Positions 17,141-25,635 of a stretch of DNA of 64,000 nucleotides are shown in pieces. The stretch covers positions 2,128,001 through 2,192,000 of the forward strand of contig NZ_CP050022.2 of the NCBI RefSeq assembly GCF_011602485.2. Reading direction: 5' to 3'. The position numbers and the translations under genes were made by a program. The stretch is from Bradyrhizobium sp. 1(2017). GTDB taxonomy: Bacteria; Pseudomonadota; Alphaproteobacteria; Rhizobiales; Xanthobacteraceae. The notes beneath the pieces were generated by a model, which was given only the letters and a program-made list of their open reading frames with translations, was not told where the DNA came from and made no database searches. Positions within the stretch are counted from its first letter, which is position 1; every line of letters begins with the position of its first letter.

Positions 17141-17818
17141 TCAGCTCTTGAGCAGCGGATTGATCCGCTTGGCGAATTCCTCGAACGAGCCCTCGCCCTT
17201 GATCTTCTCGCCGTTGATGAAGAAGGTCGGCGTCGAATCCACCTTCAGCACGTCGCTGGCGTATTTCTGGTCGGCGGCGATCTTGTCGAGCAGTGCCTGG
17301 TCCTTCAGGCAGGCTTCGACCTGCTGCTGGGTGAGACCGGCCTGCTTGCCGATCCGCGTCAGGGTCTCGGTGGTGTTCTTCAACACCCAGTCGCTCTGCT
17401 GGCGGAACAGCATGTCGGTGACGGCGAAGTATTTCGGCGCGTCGCCATTGGCGATGCAGCGCGACAGCATCGAGCCCGCCGCGGCCTTGATGTCGAGCGG
17501 GAACTCCCGGAAGACGTAACGCACCTTGCCGGTGTCGATGTATTCCTTCTTGATCTTGGGGAACACCTGCTCGTTGAAGGCCGCGCAATGCGGGCAGGTC
17601 ATCGAGGCATATTCGGTGATGGTGACGGCGGCATCGTTCGGACCGAGCGCCATGTCGGGCAGCGACACGGGCTTGGCCACATCGGCGGCGGACTGTGCCA
17701 TGGCTTCAGAGACCAGCCGCAGCGGTGAGAATCCGGCGAGCGCGGCAAGCCCGGTCAGCGACAGCATCGTGGTGAAGGCGCGGCGGGTGATGATCACGGT
17801 CGGCTCCAGAATTGGCAA
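17141..17818 (-). CDS. DsbA-family thiol-disulfide oxidoreductase
   Basis: A 225-residue periplasmic thioredoxin-fold protein. The signal region carries TRRAFTT, a twin-arginine-like motif, then a hydrophobic stretch and a likely cleavage after AMAQSA near residue 43. The active site is CPHC at 75-78, and the cis-proline loop is STPTFFING. It resembles the DsbA/BdbD-like proteins that introduce disulfides into exported proteins. Start choice is uncertain: the ATG at 17818 is listed, but a GTG seven codons further in would also keep the whole signal. It lies between a DciA-like gene and smc on the minus strand. Confidence 0.9.
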   Translation of the reverse strand: MPILEPTVIITRRAFTTMLSLTGLAALAGFSPLRLVSEAMAQSAADVAKPVSLPDMALGPNDAAVTITEYASMTCPHCAAFNEQVFPKIKKEYIDTGKVRYVFREFPLDIKAAAGSMLSRCIANGDAPKYFAVTDMLFRQQSDWVLKNTTETLTRIGKQAGLTQQQVEACLKDQALLDKIAADQKYASDVLKVDSTPTFFINGEKIKGEGSFEEFAKRINPLLKS

Positions 17819-17936
17819 AAATGTCGCCCCAGGGGTCTATCAGGTTCCCGCCTGGACGGCCTGTCGCTAGCTTGAAACGTCGATAGAGGCAATGGCGAGC
17901 GGCAAGTCAGGGTCCAGATTGGCCGCGAAATGAGGC

Positions 17937-18428
17937 TCAATTTCGCTTGATGGCGGCCCCGAGCCGGGCCAGCGCTGTCTTCAATTGTTCATCTTCGATA
18001 TCGGTCAGGCTTTCGGCCACTTTGGCGACCGCGTTGGGGTCGGGCGGCCCGGGGCGCACCGGCCGCCGGGTGCGCGACAGCGGGGCCTGGCGGAAGGCTA
18101 GCTTGCCGACCGCGCTCCAGCCGAAGAAGCGGTTGACCCGCTCCAGGATCACGTCGGCGGAGTGCTGGATCTCCAGCGCCATCGGCCCCTCGACCCGCAG
18201 CACCAGGGTCGCGGGCTCCTGCGGCTGGCCCTCCACCGGCCGCGGCCATTGCATCTTGAGCGGCTCGGCATGGGCCGCGATCTCGGGCCCGGCGATCTGT
18301 GCCCACCGCGTCACCAGCTCGCGCGCCGCAAAGCCCTGCTTGGCATAGGCCTCGGCAAAGACGTCGTTGAGCAGGAGCGACAGCGGCTTGGCGCTGATGG
18401 GACCGGGCTTGGGAGGAAATTTGGACAT
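17937..18428 (-). CDS. DUF721 (DciA-like) protein
   Basis: A 163-residue basic protein of the DUF721 family. The N-terminal domain has the conserved pattern with WAQIAGPEIAAH and a later LEIQHSADVILERVNRFFGW segment. The family includes DciA, which in many bacteria lacking DnaC loads the replicative helicase DnaB. That role is plausible here but is an inference from the family. It is divergent from mutY across a palindromic element and upstream of the DsbA-like gene. The C-terminal RRPVRPGPPDPNAV region is probably disordered. Confidence 0.8.
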   Translation of the reverse strand: MSKFPPKPGPISAKPLSLLLNDVFAEAYAKQGFAARELVTRWAQIAGPEIAAHAEPLKMQWPRPVEGQPQEPATLVLRVEGPMALEIQHSADVILERVNRFFGWSAVGKLAFRQAPLSRTRRPVRPGPPDPNAVAKVAESLTDIEDEQLKTALARLGAAIKRN

Positions 18429-18472
18429 GGGGGACTTATAGCATCACCGCGTGCAACCGGCAGGTTCTCAGC

Positions 18473-18592
18473 CGTCATGGCCGGGCATAGCCGTCCGAAG
18501 GACGGCGTCGCTCCCGCTCGCCTATGTCCCGGCCATCCACGGTCTTCCTGCGAAGAAAGACGTGGATGCCCGCGACGAGCGCGGGCATGACG
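18473..18592. repeat. Dispersed palindromic element, family D (copy 1)
   Basis: CGTCATGGCCGGGCATAG on the left and GTGGATGCCCGCG...GGGCATGACG on the right, with an inner GTCCGAAGGAC hairpin. A sister copy is at 46085-46171. It lies between the DciA-like gene and mutY. Confidence 0.82.
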
Positions 18593-18627
18593 TGGAGAGA
18601 TCGGCGCGAGGTCGCTACAGTCAGAGC

Positions 18628-19746
18628 ATGAGCCCGAAATCTGCGCTTAAGGCCAAGTCGGAACCAGTTCAGTCGGGAGGTTCGGCTCGCCCCGCCTTGC
18701 TGCTCGCCTGGTACGACCGCCACCGTCGCCGGCTGCCCTGGCGCGCCGCGCCCGGCGAGATGTCGGATCCTTACCGGGTCTGGCTGTCGGAGATCATGCT
18801 CCAGCAGACCACGGTGAAGGCGGTCGGTCCCTATTTCGAAAAATTCGTCTCGCGCTGGCCAGACGTCACGGCGCTGGGACAGGCCTCGCAGGATGACGTG
18901 CTGCGGATGTGGGCCGGGCTGGGCTACTATTCGCGCGCACGTAATCTCTATGCCTGTGCGGTCGCGGTGACGCAGGAGCATGGCGGTGTGTTTCCTGATA
19001 CCGAGGAAGGCCTGCGCGCGCTGCCGGGGATCGGGCCGTATACGGCGGCGGCGATTGCCGCCATCGCCTTCGATCGCCACACCATGCCGGTCGACGGCAA
19101 TATCGAACGCGTGGTGTCGCGGCTCTTTGCCGTTGAAGAGGAGCTCCCGCAAGCCAAGCCGCTGATCCAGCAACTGGCGGCAACGCTGCTTGCCAACTCC
19201 CGCACAGGCGACGAGAAGTCTCGCGCTGGCGATAGCGCGCAGGCGCTGATGGATCTGGGCGCCTCGATCTGCACGCCGAAGAAACCGGCCTGCTCGCTGT
19301 GCCCGCTGAACGAGGATTGCGTCGCGCGTGCGCAGGGCACGCAGGAAACGTTTCCGCGCAAGGCGCCGAAGAAGAGCGGGACGCTGCGGCGCGGCGCCGC
19401 CTTCGTCGTGACGCGCGGCGATGAGTTGCTCGTCCGCAGTCGGCCTGAAAAGGGCCTGCTCGGCGGCATGACCGAAGTGCCGGGCTCGGATTGGCTCGCC
19501 GGCCAGGACGACGCGGCGGCGAAGCTGCAGGCGCCGGACTTGAAAGGACTGACGCGCTGGCAGCGCAAGGTGGGCGTGGTCACCCACGTCTTCACGCACT
19601 TTCCGCTGGAGTTGGTGGTCTACACCGCGAAGGTCGAGGCCCGCACCCGCGCGCCCGCGGGTATGCGCTGGGTGTCGATTGCGACCCTTGCCGATGAAGC
19701 GCTGCCCAATGTCATGCGCAAGGTGATCGCGCACGCCCTGGACTGA
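18628..19746 (+). CDS. mutY: A/G-specific adenine DNA glycosylase MutY
   Basis: A 372-residue repair enzyme that removes adenine mispaired with 8-oxoguanine. The start ATGAGCCCGAAATCTGC is used because upstream in-frame sequence is the palindromic repeat. Catalytic Glu55 is in SEIMLQQT and Asp156 in PVDGNIE. The helix-hairpin-helix LPGIGPYTA is at about 132-140. The 4Fe-4S ligands are Cys215, 222, 225 and 231 with the correct C-x6-C-x2-C-x5-C spacing. A C-terminal NUDIX-like domain recognises 8-oxoG. The gene is complete and convergent with the diguanylate cyclase gene, with only 4 bases between them. Confidence 0.96.
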   Translation: MSPKSALKAKSEPVQSGGSARPALLLAWYDRHRRRLPWRAAPGEMSDPYRVWLSEIMLQQTTVKAVGPYFEKFVSRWPDVTALGQASQDDVLRMWAGLGYYSRARNLYACAVAVTQEHGGVFPDTEEGLRALPGIGPYTAAAIAAIAFDRHTMPVDGNIERVVSRLFAVEEELPQAKPLIQQLAATLLANSRTGDEKSRAGDSAQALMDLGASICTPKKPACSLCPLNEDCVARAQGTQETFPRKAPKKSGTLRRGAAFVVTRGDELLVRSRPEKGLLGGMTEVPGSDWLAGQDDAAAKLQAPDLKGLTRWQRKVGVVTHVFTHFPLELVVYTAKVEARTRAPAGMRWVSIATLADEALPNVMRKVIAHALD

Positions 19747-19750
19747 GCCG

Positions 19751-21499
19751 TCAGGCGGCGCGGGCGGCGCGTTCGTCGGTTGCCGGCATCAGGAACGTGC
19801 GGTTGCGTCCGGTTTTCTTGGCGACATAGAGGCCCTGATCGGCGCGCTCGATGACGTCCTGCACGTCGCGATCACGCTCGTCGAACAGCGCGAGCCCGAC
19901 CGAGACCGTGATGGGAATGACGATATCGCCGTGGCGCACCGTCGCGCTCTCGATCGAGGTCCTGATGCGATCGGCAAGCAGCGCGGCGGTCTCCTGGTCG
20001 ATCTCGCGCAGCAGCACCACGAATTCCTCGCCGCCGAAGCGGGCGGCCTTGTCGGTGGTCCGGATCGACTGGCTGACGATCTCGGCGACGCGCTTGATGG
20101 CGTCGTCGCCGGCCGGGTGGCCATGGGTGTCGTTGATCTTCTTGAAATGGTCGATGTCGATCATCAGCGTCGCCATGTTGCGCTTGTAGCGGCGGCAGAA
20201 CGCGACCGCGTCGTCGGCGACGGCGAGGAAGGAGCGGCGGTTCATCAGGCCGGTCATGAAGTCGGTGTCGGCGAGCTGGCGCAGCTTCAGCATGTCCTCC
20301 TGGAGCTGCATCGCGTTCTCGGTGGCGCGCAGTTCGGCCTCGCGGGTACGCTCTTCGGCGAGGCCGATGCGGCGAAGCAGCGAGCGCAGCGCGCGCGACA
20401 GCTGCACGACCTCGGCCGAGCCGCTCTGCCGCGCCAGCATGGTCGGGCCGTGGGCGCGCCCGATGCGGTCGGCTTCTCCCGTGATGGCAATGATCGGGCC
20501 GGCGATCCGGCGCGAGACCAGCATGGCGAGCGACAGCCCGATCAGGGCGGTGACGGCCCCGATCGCCAGGATCGTCTGGGCCGACGAAATCGCGGCCGCG
20601 AGCGCCACGCTCGCCGGCTGACTCGCAGTGACGATCCAGTTCAGCCCCTGATAATCGCGGTGACCCTTGCCGACGTGGAATGCCGTCAGCATCTGCCGTT
20701 CGTCCACAGTCTCGTGCAGGGTGCCGACGCCGGCCTTCAGGATGCCGGCGAGGTCGTCGCCGCCATAGCGGACGGTCTCCTGCTTGGGTCCGACCAGGAT
20801 CGTGCCGCCCTTGCTGAGGATCGACAGCTGCGTATTGGTGTTGCCGTCATTGGCTTCGGCGTCCTTGATCAGGTTACTGGCCCAATTCCAGTCCAGATGT
20901 CCGCCGAGCACGCCGAGCAGCTTGCCGGCGGCGTCGTGCACGGGAACGGCGATGTCGACGAAGCGATAGGGTTCGTTGTTGGCGCGCTGGGTCAGCAGCG
21001 AGGCGAGCAGGAGGGCCTCATGCACGTCGCCAATGGCAACGCTCCGCAAACCTTGCTTGAACCAGGGCCGCGCAGCCACGGACTTGCCCTGCAGCAGGCC
21101 GCCGGTTGCGGCGACGACGTTGCCCTCGGTATCGGCAAAGCCGATCCAGGCGAAGTCGGAAAAAGTGCGCTGGAGGGATTCGAGCGCGCGGCGCAGGGCG
21201 GCCGGATCGCCCTGCCACAGCGGCTGCATCGGTTGCAGCTCCGCGAACAGCTTGATCTCCTGCTGGCGCGTCGCCATGAAGCGGTCGAGCCGGCCCGAGG
21301 TGGTGGAGGCGATCTGCGTGAGACTGCTATCGATGAGGGCGGCCGTATTTCGATAGCTGATGAGGGCTGCGCCGGCGGCGAGCGTGCCGACAAGGACGAT
21401 CGACAAGGCCGCCACGGCCGCGGCGATCTGGGTTCGTACCGTCAGATGGTCTTCGAATGCGTGCAGGCGGTTCTTGGCCTGCTGCCACAGCGCGCGCAT
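19751..21499 (-). CDS. Cache-HAMP-GGDEF diguanylate cyclase
   Basis: A 582-residue inner-membrane enzyme predicted to make cyclic di-GMP. Transmembrane helix 1 is at about 24-48 and helix 2 at about 305-328, enclosing a 255-residue periplasmic Cache-type sensor. A HAMP linker (329-381) and a short coiled coil lead to the GGDEF domain. The active site is GGEEF at 489-493. An RTTD motif at 480-483 sits five residues before it, the spacing of the inhibitory I-site, so product feedback is expected. The signal sensed is unknown; small organic acids or amino acids are common for Cache domains. Confidence 0.93.
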   Translation of the reverse strand: MRALWQQAKNRLHAFEDHLTVRTQIAAAVAALSIVLVGTLAAGAALISYRNTAALIDSSLTQIASTTSGRLDRFMATRQQEIKLFAELQPMQPLWQGDPAALRRALESLQRTFSDFAWIGFADTEGNVVAATGGLLQGKSVAARPWFKQGLRSVAIGDVHEALLLASLLTQRANNEPYRFVDIAVPVHDAAGKLLGVLGGHLDWNWASNLIKDAEANDGNTNTQLSILSKGGTILVGPKQETVRYGGDDLAGILKAGVGTLHETVDERQMLTAFHVGKGHRDYQGLNWIVTASQPASVALAAAISSAQTILAIGAVTALIGLSLAMLVSRRIAGPIIAITGEADRIGRAHGPTMLARQSGSAEVVQLSRALRSLLRRIGLAEERTREAELRATENAMQLQEDMLKLRQLADTDFMTGLMNRRSFLAVADDAVAFCRRYKRNMATLMIDIDHFKKINDTHGHPAGDDAIKRVAEIVSQSIRTTDKAARFGGEEFVVLLREIDQETAALLADRIRTSIESATVRHGDIVIPITVSVGLALFDERDRDVQDVIERADQGLYVAKKTGRNRTFLMPATDERAARAA

Positions 21500-21747
21500 G
21501 GGAGAGCTCCGGTGTTACGATCGCTTGTCCCATGCGGCAACTTCCAGCCGCTTACCGGCCTGGCATTCCTTGGCAATGTATTGAATCGGCCGTGAAGCCG
21601 GTTGGTTGAAATGGCCTTAATTTGTGTGGAAGGTGCTGGTTTCGCGCCGATGACGTCTCGGTTCATTGCCGCCGCAATGCAGCATGAGCTGCTGACACCA
21701 GGCTGTCAGCAGACCTGCGCTATCCACGCTGGGCAACGGAGGTTCGC

Positions 21748-22170
21748 ATGGTCAAGACCGCGCTCGACAACTTTCGAAGGCCACCCTGCGCCGAGCTGTT
21801 GGGCTGGCGCCTGCTCGACGCCCGCCCGCAGGAGGGCTGGATCAAGCTCGGCTTCGACGGCAAGCCGGAGTTCTGCAACCCCGCAGGCTTCATCCAGGGC
21901 GGCATGCTTTCGGCCATGCTCGACGACACGATGGGTCCGGCCGTGCTGGTGATGAGCGAGGGCCGGCTCTACACCACCACCATCACCATGACCGTGAACT
22001 TCCTCAGCCCGGCGAAGCCCGGCCCGATCATCGGCGAGGCCAGGGTGACGCAGCTCGGCAAGACGATTGCGTTCGTCGAGGGTAAGCTGATGGCCGGGGA
22101 CGGCACCGTGCTGGCGACGGCAAGCGCCAGCGAGCGGTTGCTGGAAGCGGCGAGGGTGGTGAACAAATAG
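21748..22170 (+). CDS. PaaI-family thioesterase
   Basis: A 140-residue hotdog-fold protein with the thioesterase core: the helix segment GFIQGGMLSAMLDDTMG and the following strands TTTITMTVNFLSPAKPG. It should hydrolyse an acyl- or aryl-CoA thioester. The start ATGGTCAAGACC follows GGAGGTTCGC, a good ribosome site. A palindromic element follows the stop. No neighbour gives a clear substrate, so a housekeeping CoA-release role is as likely as a catabolic one. Confidence 0.87.
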   Translation: MVKTALDNFRRPPCAELLGWRLLDARPQEGWIKLGFDGKPEFCNPAGFIQGGMLSAMLDDTMGPAVLVMSEGRLYTTTITMTVNFLSPAKPGPIIGEARVTQLGKTIAFVEGKLMAGDGTVLATASASERLLEAARVVNK

Positions 22171-22183
22171 TGTTGCCGCACTT

Positions 22184-22410
22184 TCTTCCTTCTCGCCTTG
22201 CGGGAGAAATGGCATAGGCGGCCTTCCGCCGTTCTTGAGAACGCCGAAGCGAAGCTTCGGCTATGGCGTCGGATGAGAGATATCTCTCGGCGAACTCAAA
22301 TCGCGATAGACGAGCGCGCGGAGATAGGCCCCTCACCCAAGTGAGTGTGCGTCTTCCGTCGTCGCCGCCCACTCCCGCAAGGGGCGAGGGCACATTCATG
22401 CGCATCTCAC
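22184..22410. repeat. Dispersed mosaic element, family G (copy 1)
   Basis: Contains GGCATAGGCGGCCTTC, AGAACGCCGAAGCGAAGCTT and CCCCTCACCCAAGTGAG, ending CAAGGGGCGAGGGCACATTC. The same modules in the same order occur at 36425-36670, and a shorter version at 39430-39535. Placed between two convergent genes (thioesterase and monooxygenase). Confidence 0.85.
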
Positions 22411-22423
22411 GTCAGGCGAGAGC

Positions 22424-23704
22424 TCAAGCGCCGACCCGCTTCGCATCCTTGCTTACGATTGCCGGCTTGGCATTCAGCGCCTCGACCTGGAAACCCGCGA
22501 CGCGTTTGTAGTTGGCGGCGATGTCTTCCAGCTCCTGCTGCGACAGCACGTCGGTGACGACGTTGTAGCCGTCAGGCGCGCGCTCCTCGACCAGCTGCAT
22601 CACCTGCTCGGGACCGTTCTTGCGGTTGAGCAGGACGAGGTCGGTGGTCGCGGGCCGCCGCTCGGCCTCATAGGCCAGCAACGCGGCTTGCGTCGGTCCA
22701 TGCGCGAGGATTTCGCGCGTGATGGTACGGGCGTCGAGGATCGCCTGCGAGGCGCCGTTCGAGCCGATCGGATACATGGGATGGGCGGCGTCACCCATCA
22801 ACGTGACCTTGCCGAAGGTCCATTGCGACACCGGATCGCGGTCGACCAGCGGATATTCATAGGCGTGCGGGCAGTTCTTGATCAGGCCGGGCACGTCGAG
22901 CCAGTCGAACCGCCAGCTTTCGAACCAAGGCAAGAACTCCTCCAGCCGCGCGGTGCGGTTGTAGTCCTCGCGTCGCCACTGATAGGTCGGCGGCATGTGG
23001 CGCTCGGCGACCCAGTTGATCAGATGGTTGCCCGCGGCATCCGGCTCTTTCGAGATCGGGTAGCAGACGAATTTCAGGATCTCGTGGCCGGCCATGATCA
23101 TGGTGCGGCCGGTGAGAAAGGCTTTCGCCGGCGTGACGCCGCGCCAGAGGATGCGGCCATTCCAGATCGGCGGGCCCTCGCCGGGATAGAGCTTTTCGCG
23201 CGCGGCGGAATGGATGCCGTCGGCCGCGATCAATATCGCGCCCTCATAGCTGCCCGCGGCCTTGCCGGTCGCCCTGTCGATGAAGTCCGCGCGCACGCCA
23301 TCGGCGGTCTCGGTCCAGCCGGTCAGATGATGGCTGGTGAGGATGTTCTCGCGGCCGAGCCGCTCGACCGCAGTGTCGAGCAGGAGTTGCTGGAGCGTGC
23401 CGCGATGAATCGAGAATTGCGGCCATTTGTAGCCGGCCTCAAGCCCGCGCGGCTCGCTCCAGATCGGCTTGCCGTGCTTGGAGAAATAGGCGAGCTCGCG
23501 GGTGCGCACGCCGCTGGCGTCCAGCTTGTCGATCAGGCCGAGCTCGATCAGCTCGCGCACCGCATGCGGCAGCACGTTGATGCCGACGCCGAGCGGCTTC
23601 AACTCCGCAACGCTTTCGAACACTTTTGCGGGAACGCCGATCCCGTGCAGGCTGAGCGCAAGCGTCAGCCCGCCGATGCCCCCGCCGGCGATGAGTACCG
23701 TCAT
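22424..23704 (-). CDS. FAD-dependent aromatic-type monooxygenase
   Basis: A 426-residue flavoprotein of the class A hydroxylase type (salicylate/3-hydroxybenzoate-like). The FAD-binding GGGIGG is at residues 7-12; the second FAD motif GDAAHPMYPIGSNGASQA is near residue 300. It starts directly at MTVLIAGGGIGG. Substrate cannot be told from sequence. It is divergent from a GST gene 126 bases away, an arrangement sometimes seen in degradation of aromatic or electrophilic compounds; that link is only suggestive. No membrane segments are seen, so it is cytoplasmic. Confidence 0.88.
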   Translation of the reverse strand: MTVLIAGGGIGGLTLALSLHGIGVPAKVFESVAELKPLGVGINVLPHAVRELIELGLIDKLDASGVRTRELAYFSKHGKPIWSEPRGLEAGYKWPQFSIHRGTLQQLLLDTAVERLGRENILTSHHLTGWTETADGVRADFIDRATGKAAGSYEGAILIAADGIHSAAREKLYPGEGPPIWNGRILWRGVTPAKAFLTGRTMIMAGHEILKFVCYPISKEPDAAGNHLINWVAERHMPPTYQWRREDYNRTARLEEFLPWFESWRFDWLDVPGLIKNCPHAYEYPLVDRDPVSQWTFGKVTLMGDAAHPMYPIGSNGASQAILDARTITREILAHGPTQAALLAYEAERRPATTDLVLLNRKNGPEQVMQLVEERAPDGYNVVTDVLSQQELEDIAANYKRVAGFQVEALNAKPAIVSKDAKRVGA

Positions 23705-23830
23705 GACAAAGTCTCCAATTGGAGGCGTCTTGGCACAGCCGGGCGGCGGTGGGCAACTGCGAAGAGGAGATCGTGCTATGGACCTTGCGGTCGACAGCCG
23801 TTATTTTCCGGCTTTCCCATGAGGTCCGAC

Positions 23831-24451
23831 ATGCTCAAGCTCTACTACGCCACCGGCACCTGCGCGCTCGCCACCTACATCACCCTGGAAGAGGCCGGCG
23901 CCGACTACACGGCCGAACGGCTGAGCTTCAAGGACAACCAGCAGAACAGCCCGGACTATCTCGCGATCAACCCGAAGGGGCGCGTGCCGGCCCTGGTGAC
24001 CGAGCGCGGCGTCCTGACCGAGACGCCGGCCATGCTGGCCTACATCGCGCAAACCTTGCCCAAGGCCAAGCTCGCGCCGCTCGACGATCCCTTCGACTTC
24101 GCCCAGGTGCAGTCGTTCAACTCCTATCTCTGCTCGACCGTGCACATCAACCATGCCCACAAGATGCGCGGCCCGCGCTGGGCGGCGCAGGAGAGCTCCT
24201 TCGCGGACATGAAGGCGATGGTCCCGAAGACCATGGGCGCCTGCTTCTCCCTGATCGAGCAGAAGATGTTCAGGGGACCCTGGGTGATGGGCGAGCAGTT
24301 CACGATCTGCGATCCCTATCTCTACACGCTCTCGACCTGGCTCGAGGGCGACAGCGTCGACATCAACGCGACGCCGAAGATCGCCGACCATTTCAAGCGC
24401 ATGTCGGATCGGCCGGCCGTGCGCAAGGTGATGGACGCGCAGAAGGCGTAG
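23831..24451 (+). CDS. Glutathione S-transferase family protein
   Basis: A 206-residue cytosolic GST. The N-terminal thioredoxin-like domain has MLKLYYATGTCALA with a Cys10-Ala near the usual catalytic position, as in bacterial beta-class GSTs, and the cis-Pro/SNAIL-like region VPALVTERGVLTETPAM. The C-terminal helical domain includes GPWVMGEQFTICDPYL. The ATG at 23831 has GAGG six bases ahead; an ATG four codons upstream is possible. Divergent from the flavin monooxygenase gene. A palindromic element follows the stop. Confidence 0.9.
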   Translation: MLKLYYATGTCALATYITLEEAGADYTAERLSFKDNQQNSPDYLAINPKGRVPALVTERGVLTETPAMLAYIAQTLPKAKLAPLDDPFDFAQVQSFNSYLCSTVHINHAHKMRGPRWAAQESSFADMKAMVPKTMGACFSLIEQKMFRGPWVMGEQFTICDPYLYTLSTWLEGDSVDINATPKIADHFKRMSDRPAVRKVMDAQKA

Positions 24452-24473
24452 GGGCGCGCGGCGCAGATTCCGC

Positions 24474-24615
24474 TGTCGTCCCGGCGAACGCCGGGACCCA
24501 TACCGCGGAATCTATCGATCGCGCTCGGTAGGAGTACCGAACGACGAGTCTTCGCCAAACATCTCCCTGTGGTTATGGGTCCCGGATCTGCGCTTCGCTT
24601 GTCCGGGACGACACC
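24474..24615. repeat. Dispersed mosaic element, family F (copy 1)
   Basis: TGTCGTCCCGGCGAACGCCGG on the left faces GCTTGTCCGGGACGACACC on the right, with GGGACCCATA and TATGGGTCCC as inner arms. It overlaps the last 14 codons and the stop of the LysR gene on the minus strand. A rearranged relative lies at 59418-59533. Confidence 0.85.
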
Positions 24616-25544
24616 GGAGCTGCAAACCTACCCGCCTTCCGCTTCTCCAGCTCCCGTCCCGTCTCCAGCATCAGCCGTCTCAGCCAGATCGAGCCGGGGT
24701 CCATCTGCGCGCGTGTCGGGTGGAACATGAACTGCTCGTCGATCCCCGGGTCGAGCGGCGGCGTCACCGTGACGAGGCCGAGCTGTGTCGACAGCGCCGC
24801 GATCAGCCGGCGCGGCACGAAGGCGACGAGGTCGGTGCGGGCGGCGACGTGCAGCGCTTCGAGATAGCCCGACACCACCAGCGAGATATGCCGCTCGATG
24901 CCCTTGGTGCGCAGCCAGGTGTCGATCAGATCCTCGGGCTGCCCGCGGATGATCACGCCGACATGGCGTGCGGCGAGGAACATCTCGCGCCGCTTCAGCC
25001 TTGCGCCCATCGGATGGCCGCGCCGCACCGCCAGCGCGTCGCTGTCGGTGTAGAGCAGCTGGCGGTGAAAGCCCTTGAAGGCGTTGCCGATCGAGATCAC
25101 GAGGTCAATGGTGCGGGCGAACTCGGCGTGGAAGATCGCAGGTCCCCGCCACGGCACGACGTCGATACGGACGTTGGGAGCTACCTGCGTCACCTTCTCC
25201 ATCAGCGGCGGCATCAGCAGCTCGACCGCGAGATCCGGCATCATCAGGCGGAAATGCCGCTCGCTGTGCGCGGCGTCGAAATCCTCCGGCACGAACAGGC
25301 CGCGGACCTGGTCCAGCGCCTGCGCCAGCGGTGCGCGCAGCGCTTGTGCCCGCGGGGTTAGCTCCATGCGTGAGCCGGTCCGCACCAGCAGCGGATCGCC
25401 GAAGATGTCACGCAGGCGCTGCAGGGCGTGGCTCGCCGCCGGCTGAGACAGCCCGATGCGCATGGCCGCGCGGCTGACATTGGCCTCGCGCAACAAGGCG
25501 TCGAGCGCGGTCAGCAGATTGAGGTCAAGCGAATTCAAATTCAT
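24573..25544 (-). CDS. LysR-family transcriptional regulator
   Basis: A 323-residue regulator. The start at MNLNSLDLNLLTALD fits the family; upstream in-frame codons run through the divergent promoter. The winged helix-turn-helix is at about 20-60 (VSRAAMRIGLSQPAASHAL) and the ligand-binding domain fills the rest, of the NodD/NahR/PcaQ-like type. It is divergent from the NTF2-like gene at 25636, the usual arrangement of a LysR regulator and its target, and a CGAATA-TATTCG inverted repeat lies between them. The last 14 residues (PVSSRTSEAQIRDP) are encoded by a dispersed palindromic element, so the true ancestral C-terminus was probably different. Confidence 0.93.
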   Translation of the reverse strand: MNLNSLDLNLLTALDALLREANVSRAAMRIGLSQPAASHALQRLRDIFGDPLLVRTGSRMELTPRAQALRAPLAQALDQVRGLFVPEDFDAAHSERHFRLMMPDLAVELLMPPLMEKVTQVAPNVRIDVVPWRGPAIFHAEFARTIDLVISIGNAFKGFHRQLLYTDSDALAVRRGHPMGARLKRREMFLAARHVGVIIRGQPEDLIDTWLRTKGIERHISLVVSGYLEALHVAARTDLVAFVPRRLIAALSTQLGLVTVTPPLDPGIDEQFMFHPTRAQMDPGSIWLRRLMLETGRELEKRKAGRFAAPVSSRTSEAQIRDP

Positions 25545-25548
25545 AGGA

Positions 25549-25567
25549 CGAATAAATATCATATTCG
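25549..25567. promoter_or_regulatory. Inverted repeat between lysR and NTF2-like gene, possible operator
   Basis: CGAATA, a 7-base spacer AATATCA, then TATTCG: a perfect 6-base inverted repeat only 4 bases from the lysR start and 69 bases from the NTF2-like start. It does not strictly fit T-N11-A, but its symmetry and position suggest autoregulation by the LysR protein. Confidence 0.5.
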
Positions 25568-25635
25568 CTATCGATTTGAAGAATGCTGTTGGCGCGGCGA
25601 TGATCTCCGCGATGTCACCACGAGGAGATGCCGCC

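Noticed and set aside
13444..17151. Long plus-strand ORFs opposite smc (681 and 542 codons)
   Set aside because: Leu/Gly/Arg-rich reverse reading of coiled-coil codons; smc on the minus strand is unambiguous.
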